DNA of 64,000 nt from Ichthyophis bannanicus. Taxonomy: Eukaryota; Chordata; Amphibia; Gymnophiona; Ichthyophiidae. How positions within the stretch are numbered: position 1 is the first letter of the stretch; every line of letters starts with the position of its first letter. The translations under genes were made by a program, and so were the position numbers. Below, piece by piece: positions 30,105 through 40,810 of the stretch. The notes below the pieces were generated by a model. The model had not been told where the DNA came from. It searched no databases and saw nothing but the letters and a program-made list of their open reading frames with translations. Where the stretch lies: assembly GCA_033557465.1 (NCBI GenBank), contig CM066033.1:20461080-20525079 (forward strand). Reading direction: 5' to 3'.

Positions 30105-31070
30105 TGTGATGGGGAAGATCCATCCCTTGCTGTGCAGTCAGAGGAAACTGAAGAAAACAGGTCAGATTCTGACAGCCAGGCAATGCACATGGCTACAGGT
30201 TGCCAAGGGAGATATAAACAAACCCAGCCACGAGTGCAGCAGCCCCGCCCAAGCTGCAAACAAGCCCCGTGCCCTGAGTGCAATAGGATTCACCTGGGTG
30301 GAGGAGGGGTGAAGCTAAGCACTGTGGAAGATAAAAAGCACTCATTAGAAAGCAGAGTTAGCTCAGGAGGGAGCACAAGCTTTAGCTCAAGCTCAAGCTC
30401 AGGAGGGAGCACAAGCTCTAGTTCCAGTAAAAGCTCAGGTGCTGGTTTGAGTGCTGGTTCGAGTTCAGGCTGGAGAGGAAATTCAAGCTGGGGAGCAAGC
30501 TCAGGATCTGGATTAGGATCCGGGAGGAGTTCTGACGGAGCAGCTGTGAATTCCTGCAGCAGAGCTAGAACAGGAGAAAACATTGGAACAGACAGAGGAA
30601 CAAAGAAAGCTCAAGCTGAAAAGGTACCGAGGGTTAAAACCCACAGTCTGCAGGAAAGCTTCTCTCAGTTAAAGCCTTGGGAGGAAGGCAGCTGGAGGGA
30701 GAAGCCACACAGCGAGCCAGCTTGGGTGTGTCCCGAAGCTCACGAGAGAGAAAGGTACAAATCTCTGAACTTTCCTAATAGTGAAGGAGCACTGCTCAGT
30801 AAGCCTTGCAGGCAGAAGCCAGAAGGTAGCTTCTATAAAAGGAACAGAGAGAAAACTAAGCCTAATAGTTTTCTCTGGGACACTAAAGCTTTCCAGAATT
30901 CTCTTAAGGCTAAAGAGAATGTTTTGAAAACCCTGTGTAAATGCATGCCTTTGTATCCAGCGGGGGATGGGCTGGAGGATATGCAGGTTGAATACACGGA
31001 TGAAGGCATAAACGATGTACCCATGGATTGTACGTTAACCATTGCAGATAATATGGAAACACTTTGCTGA
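30105..31070 (+). CDS. LTR-embedded ORF, unknown product
   Basis: Open from LTR base 1 (TGT) for 321 codons; the first ATG is at 30132 (312 codons). N-terminal part: CPECNRIHLGGGGVKLS-type Cys/His segment. Middle: about 80 residues of almost pure Ser/Gly (SSGGSTSFSSSSS). C-terminal half: charged, with KPNSFLWDTKAFQNSLKAKE and an acidic end. I do not recognise the protein. The phase relative to the LTR start is the same as in LTR 1 and LTR 2, and those also have a Cys-rich start. This suggests the 3' end of an internal gene that overlaps the LTR, as known for some retroviruses. Expression is unproven. Confidence 0.5.
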   Translation, partial: CDGEDPSLAVQSEETEENRSDSDSQAMHMATGCQGRYKQTQPRVQQPRPSCKQAPCPECNRIHLGGGGVKLSTVEDKKHSLESRVSSGGSTSFSSSSSSGGSTSSSSSKSSGAGLSAGSSSGWRGNSSWGASSGSGLGSGRSSDGAAVNSCSRARTGENIGTDRGTKKAQAEKVPRVKTHSLQESFSQLKPWEEGSWREKPHSEPAWVCPEAHERERYKSLNFPNSEGALLSKPCRQKPEGSFYKRNREKTKPNSFLWDTKAFQNSLKAKENVLKTLCKCMPLYPAGDGLEDMQVEYTDEGINDVPMDCTLTIADNMETLC

Positions 31071-31480
31071 ATTGAGTGTTTGAAGCTAATGGTATAGCTG
31101 GAGAAAGCAAAGTAAGGATTACTGCTATTGAAAAAGAAGCCTTTGTTATTTCCTCTGTTAAGAGACTGTGTATTTGAAATCTGGAAGAAAAAGATGTAAT
31201 TTTTCTGCAGTTCCTGAGTTAATATTCTTTATACCAGATGTATGGTTTTGTCCTGAGTTCATTTGTGTTTACCAAAAACCCCGGGAAGGGGAAATAAAAC
31301 CTTATTTTGACCTTACCACTCTGTTACCTCAATTCCTTTGCCTGTGAGGTGTTTGGGACTTCATTACCCAGAGGGCCAGTGTACTACTACGCCTGCACTA
31401 CCCCCACTTTCTGGCTTAGGATAGTCATCAGTTGGACCCTCTCTGCTAGCCTTAGGACCCAGGGTGGGCCACTGGTGACA
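30105..31480 (+). mobile_element. Solo LTR 3 (1,376 bp)
   Basis: TGTGATGGGG...GGTGACA, flanked by ATAT (30101-30104 and 31481-31484). AATAAA at about 31294 is followed by a ccttaccactctgttacctc segment matching the complement of LTR 1 and LTR 2 (ccttaccctcggttacctc). A TATA-like tctataaaagg occurs at 30832. Length is close to that of LTR 1 and LTR 2, but the sequence is more diverged and the orientation is opposite. It interrupts the Penelope-like element. Confidence 0.87.
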
Positions 31481-31767
31481 ATATACCCAGAGGAAACCTA
31501 CTGCAGTACAAGGAAAGGAAAACCATGAAATGTGTACCACTTTTGGTAACTTATAACTGGAATGAGAAAAACTAAGGAAACTTTCAAAGATCTCTGACCC
31601 CCTATTTCTGGAGGATGACTGACTAAAATAAATCTTACCCACCCCTCGATTCTAGCCTTCGGCCAATCACACAACCTAAAACAAAAACTTGTAAGGTGCA
31701 AACTCCAAGCAGAATCCCATATGGAAGAAAACGGCACAAAATCCTGCAGAAATCCATGATTCAAGTT
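31481..31767 (+). pseudogene. Penelope-like element (part 2)
   Basis: Resumes directly after the LTR 3 duplication: LLQYKERKTMKCVPLLVTYN, a conserved Penelope block, then decayed text with SLRPITQP (normally the AFR-P-NL region). It ends in the target-site copy catgattcaagtt (31755-31767) at the RTE insertion. Confidence 0.82.
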
Positions 31768-32461
31768 GTTGTTGTTGTTAAGTGCCGTCGAGTCGGAGTC
31801 GACTCATGGCGACCCTCTGGATAGCTATCCTAAATTGTATTCGGTCTTCAGTCAGGCGGCTCATTGTTGACAGACTGGTACCCGTAGCTGCTGTTATTGT
31901 AGCAATCCATCTCATTGCTGGCCTTCCTCTTTTGCGTTGACCTTCTATCTTGCCAAGCATGATATCTTTCTCTAATGATCTCTCTCTTCGCATGATGTGT
32001 CCGAAGTATGAAAGTCGAAGTCTTGTCATCTGAGCTTCTAAAGAAAGCTTAGGTTTGATCTCCTCTAGTACCGACTGGTTTGTTCTTCGGGCAGTCCATG
32101 GTATACACAGTATTCACCACCAGCACCATAATTCAAATGCATCAATTTTCTTCCTGTCTGTCTTTTTCACTGTCCAGCTTTCACATCCATATGATGATAT
32201 TGAAAATACCATGGCTTGAATAAGTCGAATCTTTGTATGGAGAGAGACATCTCTGCTCTTGAAGATCTTATCTAGGTCTTTCATAGCCATTCTGCCAAGA
32301 GCAATGTGTCGTCTGATTTCTTGACTGCTTGTTGCTTCTTTATTGATTGTTGATCCAAGTAGGTTAAAATTGTTCACAATTTCAATTTCTTCTCCTTCAA
32401 CGATGAACCTGTTGATTATGCCAGTTGTCATGATCTTTGTCTTCTTTACATTACATCATTA
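31768..32461 (-). mobile_element. RTE/BovB-type LINE 3' fragment
   Basis: 5'-truncated insertion with a 13-bp duplication (catgattcaagtt at 31755-31767 and 32462-32474). On the minus strand: NFNLLGSTINKEATSSQEIR, YGCESWTVKKTDRKKIDAFE, then LSYFGHIMRRERSLEKDIML and RGRPAMRW, the hallmark C-terminus of RTE LINEs. The 3' end has the (GTT)n with taagtgccgtcgagtcg and ctcatggcgacc. The gap between the two frames holds at least one frameshift. Confidence 0.93.
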
Positions 32462-32660
32462 CATGATTCAAGTTATGCCAACACATATTACAGGACCCTA
32501 TAACCACCCACATGGAAAGGACATTCAAAATAAAAGACTTACATTTATGCTCCTCGATTAACTGAAGTATGTAGGATCCAGTGCAAAAGATGTGAAAAGA
32601 AGTACTATATGGAAGAAATGAATGAAAAACTGAGAACACGCTAAACTTTCATAAGAACAC
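32462..32660 (+). pseudogene. Penelope-like element (part 3), GIY-YIG end
   Basis: After the RTE insertion the translation gives HMERTFKIKDLHLCS and YRIQCKRCEKKYYMEEMNEK with LRTR, a decayed GIY-YIG endonuclease N-terminus (normally VVYxIQCxxC...YIGETxxxLRxR). It completes the element begun at 29508. Confidence 0.78.
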
Positions 32661-32898
32661 CATAAACTCTTACATTTAAAAAAAAAAAAAAGCAGAAGTT
32701 TAGTTCAGTAGGTAAGTGCTGTTACTCACCAAATTGATGCTATAGATCATCTAGTGCCCCTTCCTAATTTTTCCTACAGTTGTCCAAGCACCACCAGCTT
32801 TAAAAAAAAAAAAAGCAAATACCATCACTTTAAGATCCCCGCCACCAATGCAGGAAGATCTATCTCCAAAGTTCCCCTTCATCTTAGTGTGAGGATAT
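32661..32898. other. Unassigned spacer with A-runs
   Basis: Two A13-type runs (near 32678 and 32802). No gene seen. Confidence 0.4.
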
Positions 32899-34281
32899 TG
32901 TCACAAGCACAATGCCCGAATGCACTAGTCTTTAGTGGTTGAGGGGCGTGGTGGTTGAGGGATCCTTCTTCTATCAGCTGTTAGCAGCCTATTTCCTTGT
33001 GGTGGCTTCTGGGAAGTGTAGTACTGCTAATATGTGTTAGTGCTTCAAGTAGAAGGAATGTAGTTGAGGTAACCGAGGGTAAGGCTTGTAACAGAAAGTT
33101 TATTTCAACAAAACAGGTTCAAGGTATCATTTACAGGATTATAACTGTAGGATTTGCTTAAGGTACAGCAAATGGGTGGCAAAGCAAACCAAAAGAACTC
33201 AAAGATGGCTTTTTAAAGTCTTCCTACTTTCAGAAGCATTGCCTTTAGAAACTAGGCTGCCACTTTCCTTTCAGTCCTTGTTAATCAGAGCATAAAGAAA
33301 AACATGCTTAATTCCTCCATGGCAGTTTGGTTTCTGCCAGCCTCAATCCTCTCTAGGCTGCATTTCCAGGTGAAAACCAAACTTAGAACAAAAGCAAACA
33401 TTCCAAACTGCTATCAAAACTCTTAGCAGGCTTATCATATAAGAAAGGAGCAAAGCAAAACTCTTATAGCAGCTAAACTTGGCTTCCTTGCCGTTTCACA
33501 GTTCAAATACAGGTGACAAACAAGCATGAATCACAGCTTCCTGCTTAGGCTTATGTTGCAGTAAATTTCCCTTTTAAAACATACAGGAATTTACCTCCAC
33601 ACTGCTTGTGCCATATGGTTACCTTCCAAGGAGAATAATTCTTTCAGGGCTGGCTCTTCCTCAAGACTTCAGGTCTAGAGCTTGGCATAGAGAGCAATCC
33701 ATAAAGCAATCTTCTTCCCCCAACTCTGACACTGGTTCTCCCAACTGCATGGGTTCTGACTCACACTCCCGGTCAGACTGCTCAGCTGACAACCTCTCCG
33801 GTGGTCTGAAAGCGTCTCCACTTCCTGACTCCCACCTCTGTTGCCGGCCTGTTGCAGGGAATTCAGCTCTCTCAGCTCTTGGTAGCTCAGCTCTTCTCCA
33901 GGAATCAGCTCCTTCTCTCTGCCTCTGTCTCTGCTGCTCTCCTTGTCTCTGCTGCTCTGTCTCTGCATAATCTAACCAAGGCTTATACCTCCAGGGTTCT
34001 AACCCCACCTCTTTTCTTCCAAGGTGTTTGCAATCCCCCTGCCTTCTGGTATTAGAATAATCAATGAACTTGCTAAAGTAAGGGTTTTGGTCCTCGTGCT
34101 TGCAATCCCTCTTTCTTACTTTATCAGTCATTGTATGAAACCTGTTCCAGCTGGGGTTTTTCTGTCTTTGAAAGGTGACTGTGGCTTTCTCTCCCTACAC
34201 TCCTAAAAGGGGACCCTTAACTAGGGTGAATTCCTTATGCTTCTCACCTCCCCCACACTCAGGATAGCTGACCTTGCCACA
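32899..34281 (-). mobile_element. Solo LTR 2 (1,383 bp)
   Basis: TGTCACAAG...CTTGCCACA flanked by ATAT (32895-32898 and 34282-34285). Closely related to LTR 1, with the same orientation; shared runs include gaggtaaccgagggtaaggc and cagtaaatttcccttt. On the minus strand AATAAA lies near the 3' end (the tttatttc near 33100). From LTR base 1 (34281) the frame reads CGKVSYPECGGGEKHKEF, has one stop, and is then open to 33661. No internal genes adjoin. Confidence 0.88.
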
Positions 34282-34285
34282 ATAT

Positions 34286-34984
34286 CAAAAGTTCCAACTT
34301 TCATATTTGGTATATTTCTCTGTAGGCCTGGGGTTACCATTCCCTGCCTCCCGCCCGGTAAGGCAACTGTCTCCTCCCTGGGCCAAATTTATCCCTCACA
34401 AGGCTCCTTCTAAGCAAAGCAAATGCAGACAATATGCAAATTAGGTATGCAGTATGCAAATTACATCTGCCTTTGTTTCTTCGGTTCACAAACAAATATA
34501 GTCCTGCAATCAACAAGGAAAAAAACCCAGTCCCCCTAGGACAACCAGGATGTGTCTCCAGCGCTAGAGACCTGGATGACTTGCCTCCTCCCACATAGCT
34601 TTCTCTCCCTTGCTACCGCCACCCCATTGGCAAGCCATCAGCCGGTTAGACTTCCATGGGAGTCTCATCTGATGATTGCAGTTCTTCCGCACCCACTTCC
34701 ATTCCCTCCTGGGGGTCCTCACACTCCTCTCCCAGGAGTTTAGTTTCCATGTTCTCACTCCATGATCCCCTGAGTTAAGCATTCTTGTTCTTCCCCCTCC
34801 TCCCTTGTGAGCATAGAATGGTCAGGGGAAGGGGGTTCAGGTCTCCCTAACCTTTAAGAGGACAACAGCTCGTGCTCTACTCAGGGCCTTCCTACTGACC
34901 CTGTTTTTTTCTGACCTGGATCTTCATACCAGGGACTCTCGCACATATCTCTTAGGTTCTCTTAACAGCCTCACTACTGAAAGG
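34286..34984. other. Unassigned
   Basis: No recognised gene. Pyrimidine-rich in places. It may be remains of an unrecognised LTR or DNA transposon. Confidence 0.35.
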
Positions 34985-36345
34985 GGCAAAATGGTAGAAA
35001 CCATTATAAAGAATAAAATTACTGAACATGTAGATAGTAAAGGTTTAATGGGAAAAAGCCAACATGGATTTAGCCAAGGAAGGCCTTATCTTACTAATCT
35101 GTTATATTTTTTTGAAGGTGCAAATAAACAGGTAGACAAAGGTGAGCTGGATGATATAGTGTATCTAGATTTTCAGAAAAGCTTTGACAAGATCCCTCAT
35201 GAGAGACTCTTGGTAAAATTAAAAAGTCATGGGGTTGGAGTAGGTGTAGTAATGTGGATCAGGAACTGGTTAAAAGAAAACAGAGTAGGACTAAATGGCC
35301 AATGTTCTCTATGGAGAAAGATGAATAGTGGAGTACCTCAGGGATCTGTGCTGGGTCCGCTGCTTTTTAATATTCATTAATGACCTGGAAATAGGGATAA
35401 CGAGTGAGGTAATCAAATTTGCAGATGTCACAAAATTATTCAAAGTTGTTAAAACAAAAGAGAATTGTGAAAAATTGCAAGAGGACCTTGAAAAATTGGA
35501 AGACTGAATGGCAGATCGAATTTAATTTAGACAAGTGGATTATGCACCTAGGAAAGAACAACCAAACTATAGTTACATGATACAAGGTATTACTTAGAAA
35601 CTCCCACTCAGGAAAAAGATTTAGGCATCATCGTGGATAAGACGTTGAAACCCTCCATCAAGGGTGTAGCGGTGGCTAAGAAAGCAAATAGAATGCTAGA
35701 AATCCTAAGGAAATGAATGGAGAATAAAACAAAGGATATTATCATGCCACTTTATAGTTCCATGATGCCAAGTGCACCTTGAATATTGTGTGCAATTTCG
35801 GTTTCCATATCTTAAAAAGGATATGACTGAATTAGAAAAGGTACAAAGAATAGCGTAAAAAATGGTAAACAGAATGGAAGAATACCCTTTGAAGAGAGGC
35901 GTAAAAGTTTAGGGCTCTTCAACATAGAAAAGAGACAGCTGAGGGGAAATATGATAGAGGTCTATAAATTAATGAACGGAGTGAAACAGGTAAACGTAGA
36001 TTGGTTGTTTACACCATCAAAAAGTAGAAAGACTAAGGGGACCCACAATGCAGCTACAATGCAGCCCATATAAGACTAAGAAGAGAAATATTTTTTCACG
36101 CAATGCTCTGTTAGTGTAGCTGGGTTTAAAAAGGTTTGGTCAAGTTCCTGGAGGAAAGGTCCTAAAACATTATTAAAGAGGACCAGGGAAATCCAGTGCT
36201 TCCCCAAGGAATAAGCACGGTGGAACCTGTGAACCTTTTTGGGACCCTGACAGTTTCTTGTAACCTGGAATGGTTACTGATGGAAGCACAATGCTGGGTT
36301 TAATGGACCTTTGGTCTGACGTAATATGGCAATTCTTATGTTCTT
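34985..36345 (+). pseudogene. CR1-type LINE, RT to 3' end
   Basis: The open part at 34991-35380 has KSQHGFSQGRPYLTNLLYFF, VYLDFQKSFDKIPHERLL and SGVPQGSVLGPLLFN. Frames then break: ANKVNKIMHLGK-type text, DLGIIVDKTLKP and [17 protein letters not shown]. It ends in tctgacgtaatatggcaatt and ttcttatgttcttgtgttct. It belongs to the same family as the 4.2-9.9 kb copy and provides the empty-site sequence for the insertion at 7357. Confidence 0.87.
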
Positions 36346-36354
36346 GTGTTCTTA

Positions 36355-36959
36355 GTTTAAGAGCATTTCCAGTCTGCTGAAGGGTTTCTCCCAGCTCAAT
36401 GACTGACTAGAACAGCACCAGGAATTCAGGGCAGAGAGCAGCAGTCGGCATTGTGGACACTGAAGGGGTCTGGAGGCTCTTAAAGAGAGCTTAGCCATAG
36501 CTACCTCCTGGAAAACTACCTGTCCTCTGGATCCCATTCCCTCATCCTTGATCAATTCTGATTCCCTTTGTGTTCTCCCTTTCTCTCTTACCATCATTAA
36601 TCCCTGTTTCACCTCTGGTATTTTTCCTTCTCCTTGGAAGAAAGCTTTAATTTCTCCAGCACTTAAGAAACCATCACTTGATCCAACTAATGCAGCCAAT
36701 TAGAGACCATTCTCCAACCTTCCCTACTTATTAAAGATTATAGAAAAGGTAGTCTTTGCCGAACAATGGGACCATCTTGAAAAAACTAATACCTTGCATC
36801 CATGGCAGTTGGATTTAGTACTGAAACTATTCTTGCTTCTTTGTTAGGTGAAATTCATAACTCCCTCAATCAGAGTAACATCACATTAGTTGTGTCCCTT
36901 GAACTTTCCACTGCCTTGGATTTCATTTATCACTCCATTCTGTAGGTATCAGAACAGGG
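36355..36959 (+). pseudogene. L2-type LINE, RT N-terminal part
   Basis: Plus-strand frames give KTTCPLDPIPSSLI, TSGIFPSPWKKALISPALKK and NYRPFSNLPYLLKIIEKVVF, the opening of L2-clade RT, then SLNFPLPWISFI (normally SLDLSAAFD). The minus-strand frame over the same bases is a shadow. Confidence 0.85.
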
Positions 36960-38050
36960 TGGGTCACACAAGCTCTGTCCCCATCAAACGTTTGCCTTCC
37001 AGCCGCAAGATGGGATTCTCTGGTTGTGGTTAATGCACAGCGTCAGGGGCTGTGTTCAAAAGCTTGGGTCCCACGGACTTTGGTGGGATTTCAAAAAGAA
37101 AAAGAAACTCTCTTTAGTGAGAGATAGCCTTGTTCATTTTTAGCTAACACCTTCCTGCAGCTAGGAGACTGGGCATGTCAAAGTCGTGACATCACTGGGT
37201 ATAGCCTGCTGGTATCTCCCATCAGCCTCCAGTGTACTACTGACAAAGCAAACTCAAAGGAACAACAAATAAGTAACTAAACCATAACTTTAAATAACTC
37301 CCCATTCCTCAACCGGAGGAGCCTTTTTAACCGTATCCGTCTTATTTATTTTTTTCTCTTTTTTTTTTTTTTTAACTTTACATTCATGTCCCTCCTATGC
37401 AAACACGTATCCTATACCATCACCTCATTTAAATAAGAGAAAAGAAAGAAAGAACAGAGAGGGATACTCACTGCGATCTAGAAACTGAAAGGATTTGTCT
37501 ACTCCTTGAGATTGATGCTCCACTCCGCCTGAAAATAAACTCTGAAGAAATCACACTCCTGGGCGGGAATGAGGACTAAACTGTCGTCACTCAAGGAACG
37601 ACAATTACCAGGTAAGTGTAATTTCTATTTCCTTATCGTTCCTCCAGTTTAGTCCTCCACCTCTGGGATGTAACAGAGCAGTAATCATTGGGAGGGACCT
37701 ATCCAGCCAACTAACCACACCGCCGACCCGGAACAGGCCTCCTTTACTGCCAAAACATTTAGGCAGTAGTGGTTACTGAGGAAATGAAGAGACGACCTGG
37801 AAGCTGCTCTACAAATCCCTCCTGGTGTAATGACACAGTGATTCACCCATGAAGCCGCTTGTGCCCTGGTAGCAAGAGTCAGAAAGCCCCCCGGAATCAT
37901 ACAACCTCGCCACCAGAAAGCTGAGGCAACCACCGCCTTAACCCAGTGCGAAATGGCCGCCTTCGCTGCTGCTTCCCCTTTGTGGGGACCTCCAACCAGC
38001 TCACAAAAACAAAGAAACGAACATCGCCCGGACTTGCCGCCGTGAACAGC
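36960..38050 (-). pseudogene. DIRS fragment: recombinase end, internal region, terminal repeat
   Basis: On the minus strand, in order: a recombinase C-terminus (37685-37933; RAQAASWVNHCVITPGGICR then HYCLNV), a probable internal complementary region (37590-37670), and terminal sequence near 37150-37240 (gctaggagactgggcatg, tgacatcactgggtat). The order matches the right end of the element at 16.7-23.8 kb. The copy keeps the Tyr that the larger copy has lost. Confidence 0.82.
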
Positions 38051-39060
38051 AGCCTTCCAAAAGGCGCGCTAAGCATGGAATCACCATAATTCCTTTTGAT
38101 TTGAATATGTTTACAGCGGAACATAGCGCTATATCACAGCAGCTAAGCCAAAATAATTAAATTACTTAAGAGAACAAATTACATTGTACTGGTTGGGAAG
38201 AAGTAGGAAAATATTTTGAAAACTTGGGTACCAACCAAATCCTTTAAAAGGTAGGGCAAAAAGTGTATTTTTCCTTATGACTTTTCTTGCGCTCTTTCTT
38301 TGTTTCATCATTTTGTAGGCACTTTTGGGCTTTTTTGTTCTGGTTTTGTCTATAATTTTAATTCCATTTGTATTTTGTTTCCTCTACTCATTATACTTTC
38401 TTGCATTTTATTACTTTTTTGTCAATTTTTCTTATTTTATCTGTTTGGGTATTTTTTGTTTAACTTTTTGTTGCTTTTCTCCCCTTCCCTACAGCCTTTC
38501 TTTTTGTTGCTGCTGGCAGAGAGCTCCTCCTAAGTCTGGGTCCATCACAGCAGTATCTTTCCTGGCTGCAGGCCCACCGTGCTTCTCTTTCAGTGGCAGC
38601 TCTATTCCACCCTGAGCCCACCAAATCAGTGGCAGCAGCTTCTAACGCCCGATCGATAGCAGCTGCTTTGAACTGGTATACAAAAAATGTCCCCCCCCCC
38701 CCTATTAGGGAGGATCCTGCACAATTTTTGAGAGTTAGAAAGTAAATCTGAGCAGAGTGGTAGCACTCCATTTTTTAGTTTCTTCTGTCTTAAACAATAC
38801 TAGTAATTGTCTTCAGTTTGTCAAAGCAAGAAGTTCTTTTAGAAGAGTTTGTGGATATTCAGTAGCGCTGTGGAGCTCCACGCTTTTTCTGTATCTCTTT
38901 CTACCATGTACCCATGCTTATAACTTTACAACTGAAAAAAGATCTGTTTAATGCAAAAGTGCTCTTTCATGTGGACTTGGACAGGTGTGCAACAGTGACA
39001 CGCGTGCTGTCCTTCCAATGCAGCCAAGATCACTGTGTCTGCACTCTCTCTTCTTCTGTT
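38051..39060. other. Unassigned, T-rich
   Basis: T-rich low-complexity stretch (38300-38480), C10 run at 38692-38701. No gene recognised. Confidence 0.4.
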
Positions 39061-39262
39061 AAGTAAGCACGTACCATGGCTCGCTGCGGTTTACATTGTA
39101 ATTTAAACTTTGCAAAGTACATTAAACAGGGATATTGATCATTTGGATTTTGGAGGGTTAAGTGACTTGCCCAAGGCCACAGGGTGTGCTAGTGGGAATC
39201 AAACGCGCTCTCTTGATTCCCAAGCCAATGCTCTAACCATTAGGCTACTCCTCCACTCTACT
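39061..39262 (-). repeat. tRNA-derived SINE (inverted)
   Basis: On the minus strand: gtggaggagtagcctaatgg (A-box-like), gtttgattcccac (B-box-like), cttgggcaagtcacttaacc, then an L2-like tail with caatgtaaaccgc. Same family as 43335-43615. Confidence 0.75.
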
Positions 39263-40075
39263 ATTGAAAGACTGGCTGCTGTGACACCAAACTGATTTTT
39301 GCTGGTTACTGCTTATACATTTTTCTTTAAACATTAAGGAGGTATTTTTATACAGCTTTTTCCATGTGTAAATCTGTTTTACACAAGGAAAGGGGCTTTT
39401 ATAATATTGTGTGGCCAAAGATCCATATACTTATAAGCACACTGTGTGTAGGTATTCCCAGGGGCATAGGTCGAACGGAACAGAGGCGGAGCTGGGACGT
39501 ATACATGTAGCTTATAGAATATGCAGGTACATGCGTAGAGTACAGCCACAAATTTGCACGTTATTCGGAAGAGGCGTATTTATGAATAAGAATTTGCACA
39601 CTATTGGGGCTTGTCCTGTGTGTCTGCTTTATAAAGACACATGTGCACTTTGCTTGCCCTTATAAAGTCGGTGCTTTTTGGACTTCTCCCTAGGCGCCCT
39701 CCTATAAAATGCACAGAAGAAACAGAATTTGAAAGTCAGGGTGTGTTCTGTCTGGATCGGATGCGACTGGACACTTAGCTGATGCCCTAAGGCTATGACG
39801 TCTTACATAGTGAGATCGGGTATAGGCATAACATATCCCCAACTTTTTAATCTATTTTATTTGCATAGAAAAAAGCAAACAGAATGATTTCAGACAGCAG
39901 ACAGAATATTTTTGACATTGATTTCACACGGCCGGCCTTAATAATGACGGAATAAATGGAACGTACCTATCATTTCAGCCGGTCTAATAAGTCATAAGGT
40001 GACAGCAGGACTAAGAAAATTTTCTACAGGCCGACCAGGACGACAGTAACGTAGTTAACAGGCGAGCAGACTGAC
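39263..40075. other. Unassigned; possible intron
   Basis: No gene or firm repeat recognised. It would be intron if the exon at 40076-40211 is real. Confidence 0.35.
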
Positions 40076-40211
40076 CATCAGTGAACTTTGATATGTAAGA
40101 GAGGAGTTCCTGTTGTCGAGCTGCATCGGCAGATGACACGGAATACAAGGGAAGCTCTTCCTCAAACTTTGAGATCATCTCAGCGATCAAGCCGAGGACT
40201 GTGGACTTGGG
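40076..40211 (-). CDS. Possible coding exon of an unidentified host gene
   Basis: A 136-bp open segment on the minus strand beginning [20 protein letters not shown] and continuing with [20 protein letters not shown]. It is bounded by a strong acceptor (tgtgtgttttcag) and a plausible donor (GATG/gtcagt). Composition is ordinary protein with amphipathic-helix character, unlike the transposon ORFs around it, and I do not recognise it as a transposon protein. HEAT-like or armadillo-like helical proteins come to mind but that is only an impression. No neighbouring exon was found in the window. Confidence 0.45.
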
Positions 40212-40639
40212 CTGAAAACACACAATGAGCATTTCAGATTAGCAGATGCTTGTTCTCACCGTCATGAAATAATGTTCTGGTTTCATATACATACACTGAT
40301 GGAGTTTACAAACTACATATAACACAACCACTTTTTGGTCATTCTACTTAGACTTCCTGTTATAAAATGACTCCCTAAATGTTAACAACCTGGAATGCCT
40401 TAGTATGAATTGTTTTAAAGAGTCATTTTCCAGAGTCTGTGCCCATCACGCATGAGATGGGATCCCCGTGGGAAGAACAAGAGAGGAAAGCTTCAATGCA
40501 GGTTGTCTGCCCACGAGAATCCCATGCAGGCAGAAGAGAACAGAGCAGACAACTCCTGTCTGCCATGGGAGATCAGATCCTCATGGGCAGAACAGGTGGG
40601 GAAGGCTGTGATCACAGCCAGGACGGGACTCAAAGATGG
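40212..40639. other. Unassigned; possible intron
   Basis: Contains repeated cccatgcaggcag/catgggagatca-like words. No gene seen. Confidence 0.35.
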
Positions 40640-40810
40640 TTCAAGATGTAGGCACCCTAGGCCAACCTTAAGCCTTATTGCCCCGCCAGCTGTCAGAATT
40701 TATTGTTTAGCTATGAATGGCCTGTCCTTTGCTGCTGACCTAGGCGACTGCCTAGATTGCCTGATGGTCAGGCCATCCCTGATGGCAACCTTGATGCAGG
40801 TTGTCTGCCT
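40640..40810 (-). repeat. MITE-like repeat with cctaggcnactgcctag core
   Basis: Shares blocks with 51725-51850 in opposite orientation (attgtttagct against agctaaacaat; ctgtcagaattta against ttttgacagtc; cctaggcgactgcctag against gttgcctagg). Probably a small non-autonomous DNA transposon. Confidence 0.55.

Noticed and set aside
31768..32461. Calling the gtcgagtcggagtcgactca end a tRNA-SINE
   Set aside because: RTE reverse-transcriptase coding lies directly upstream and the target-site duplication encloses both, so it is a LINE 3' end.
36352..36699. 115-codon minus-strand frame
   Set aside because: It is antisense to clear L2 RT sequence on the plus strand.
39061..39262. A functional tRNA gene
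   Set aside because: A- and B-box-like words are present, but no cloverleaf was found and the SINE tail is clear.
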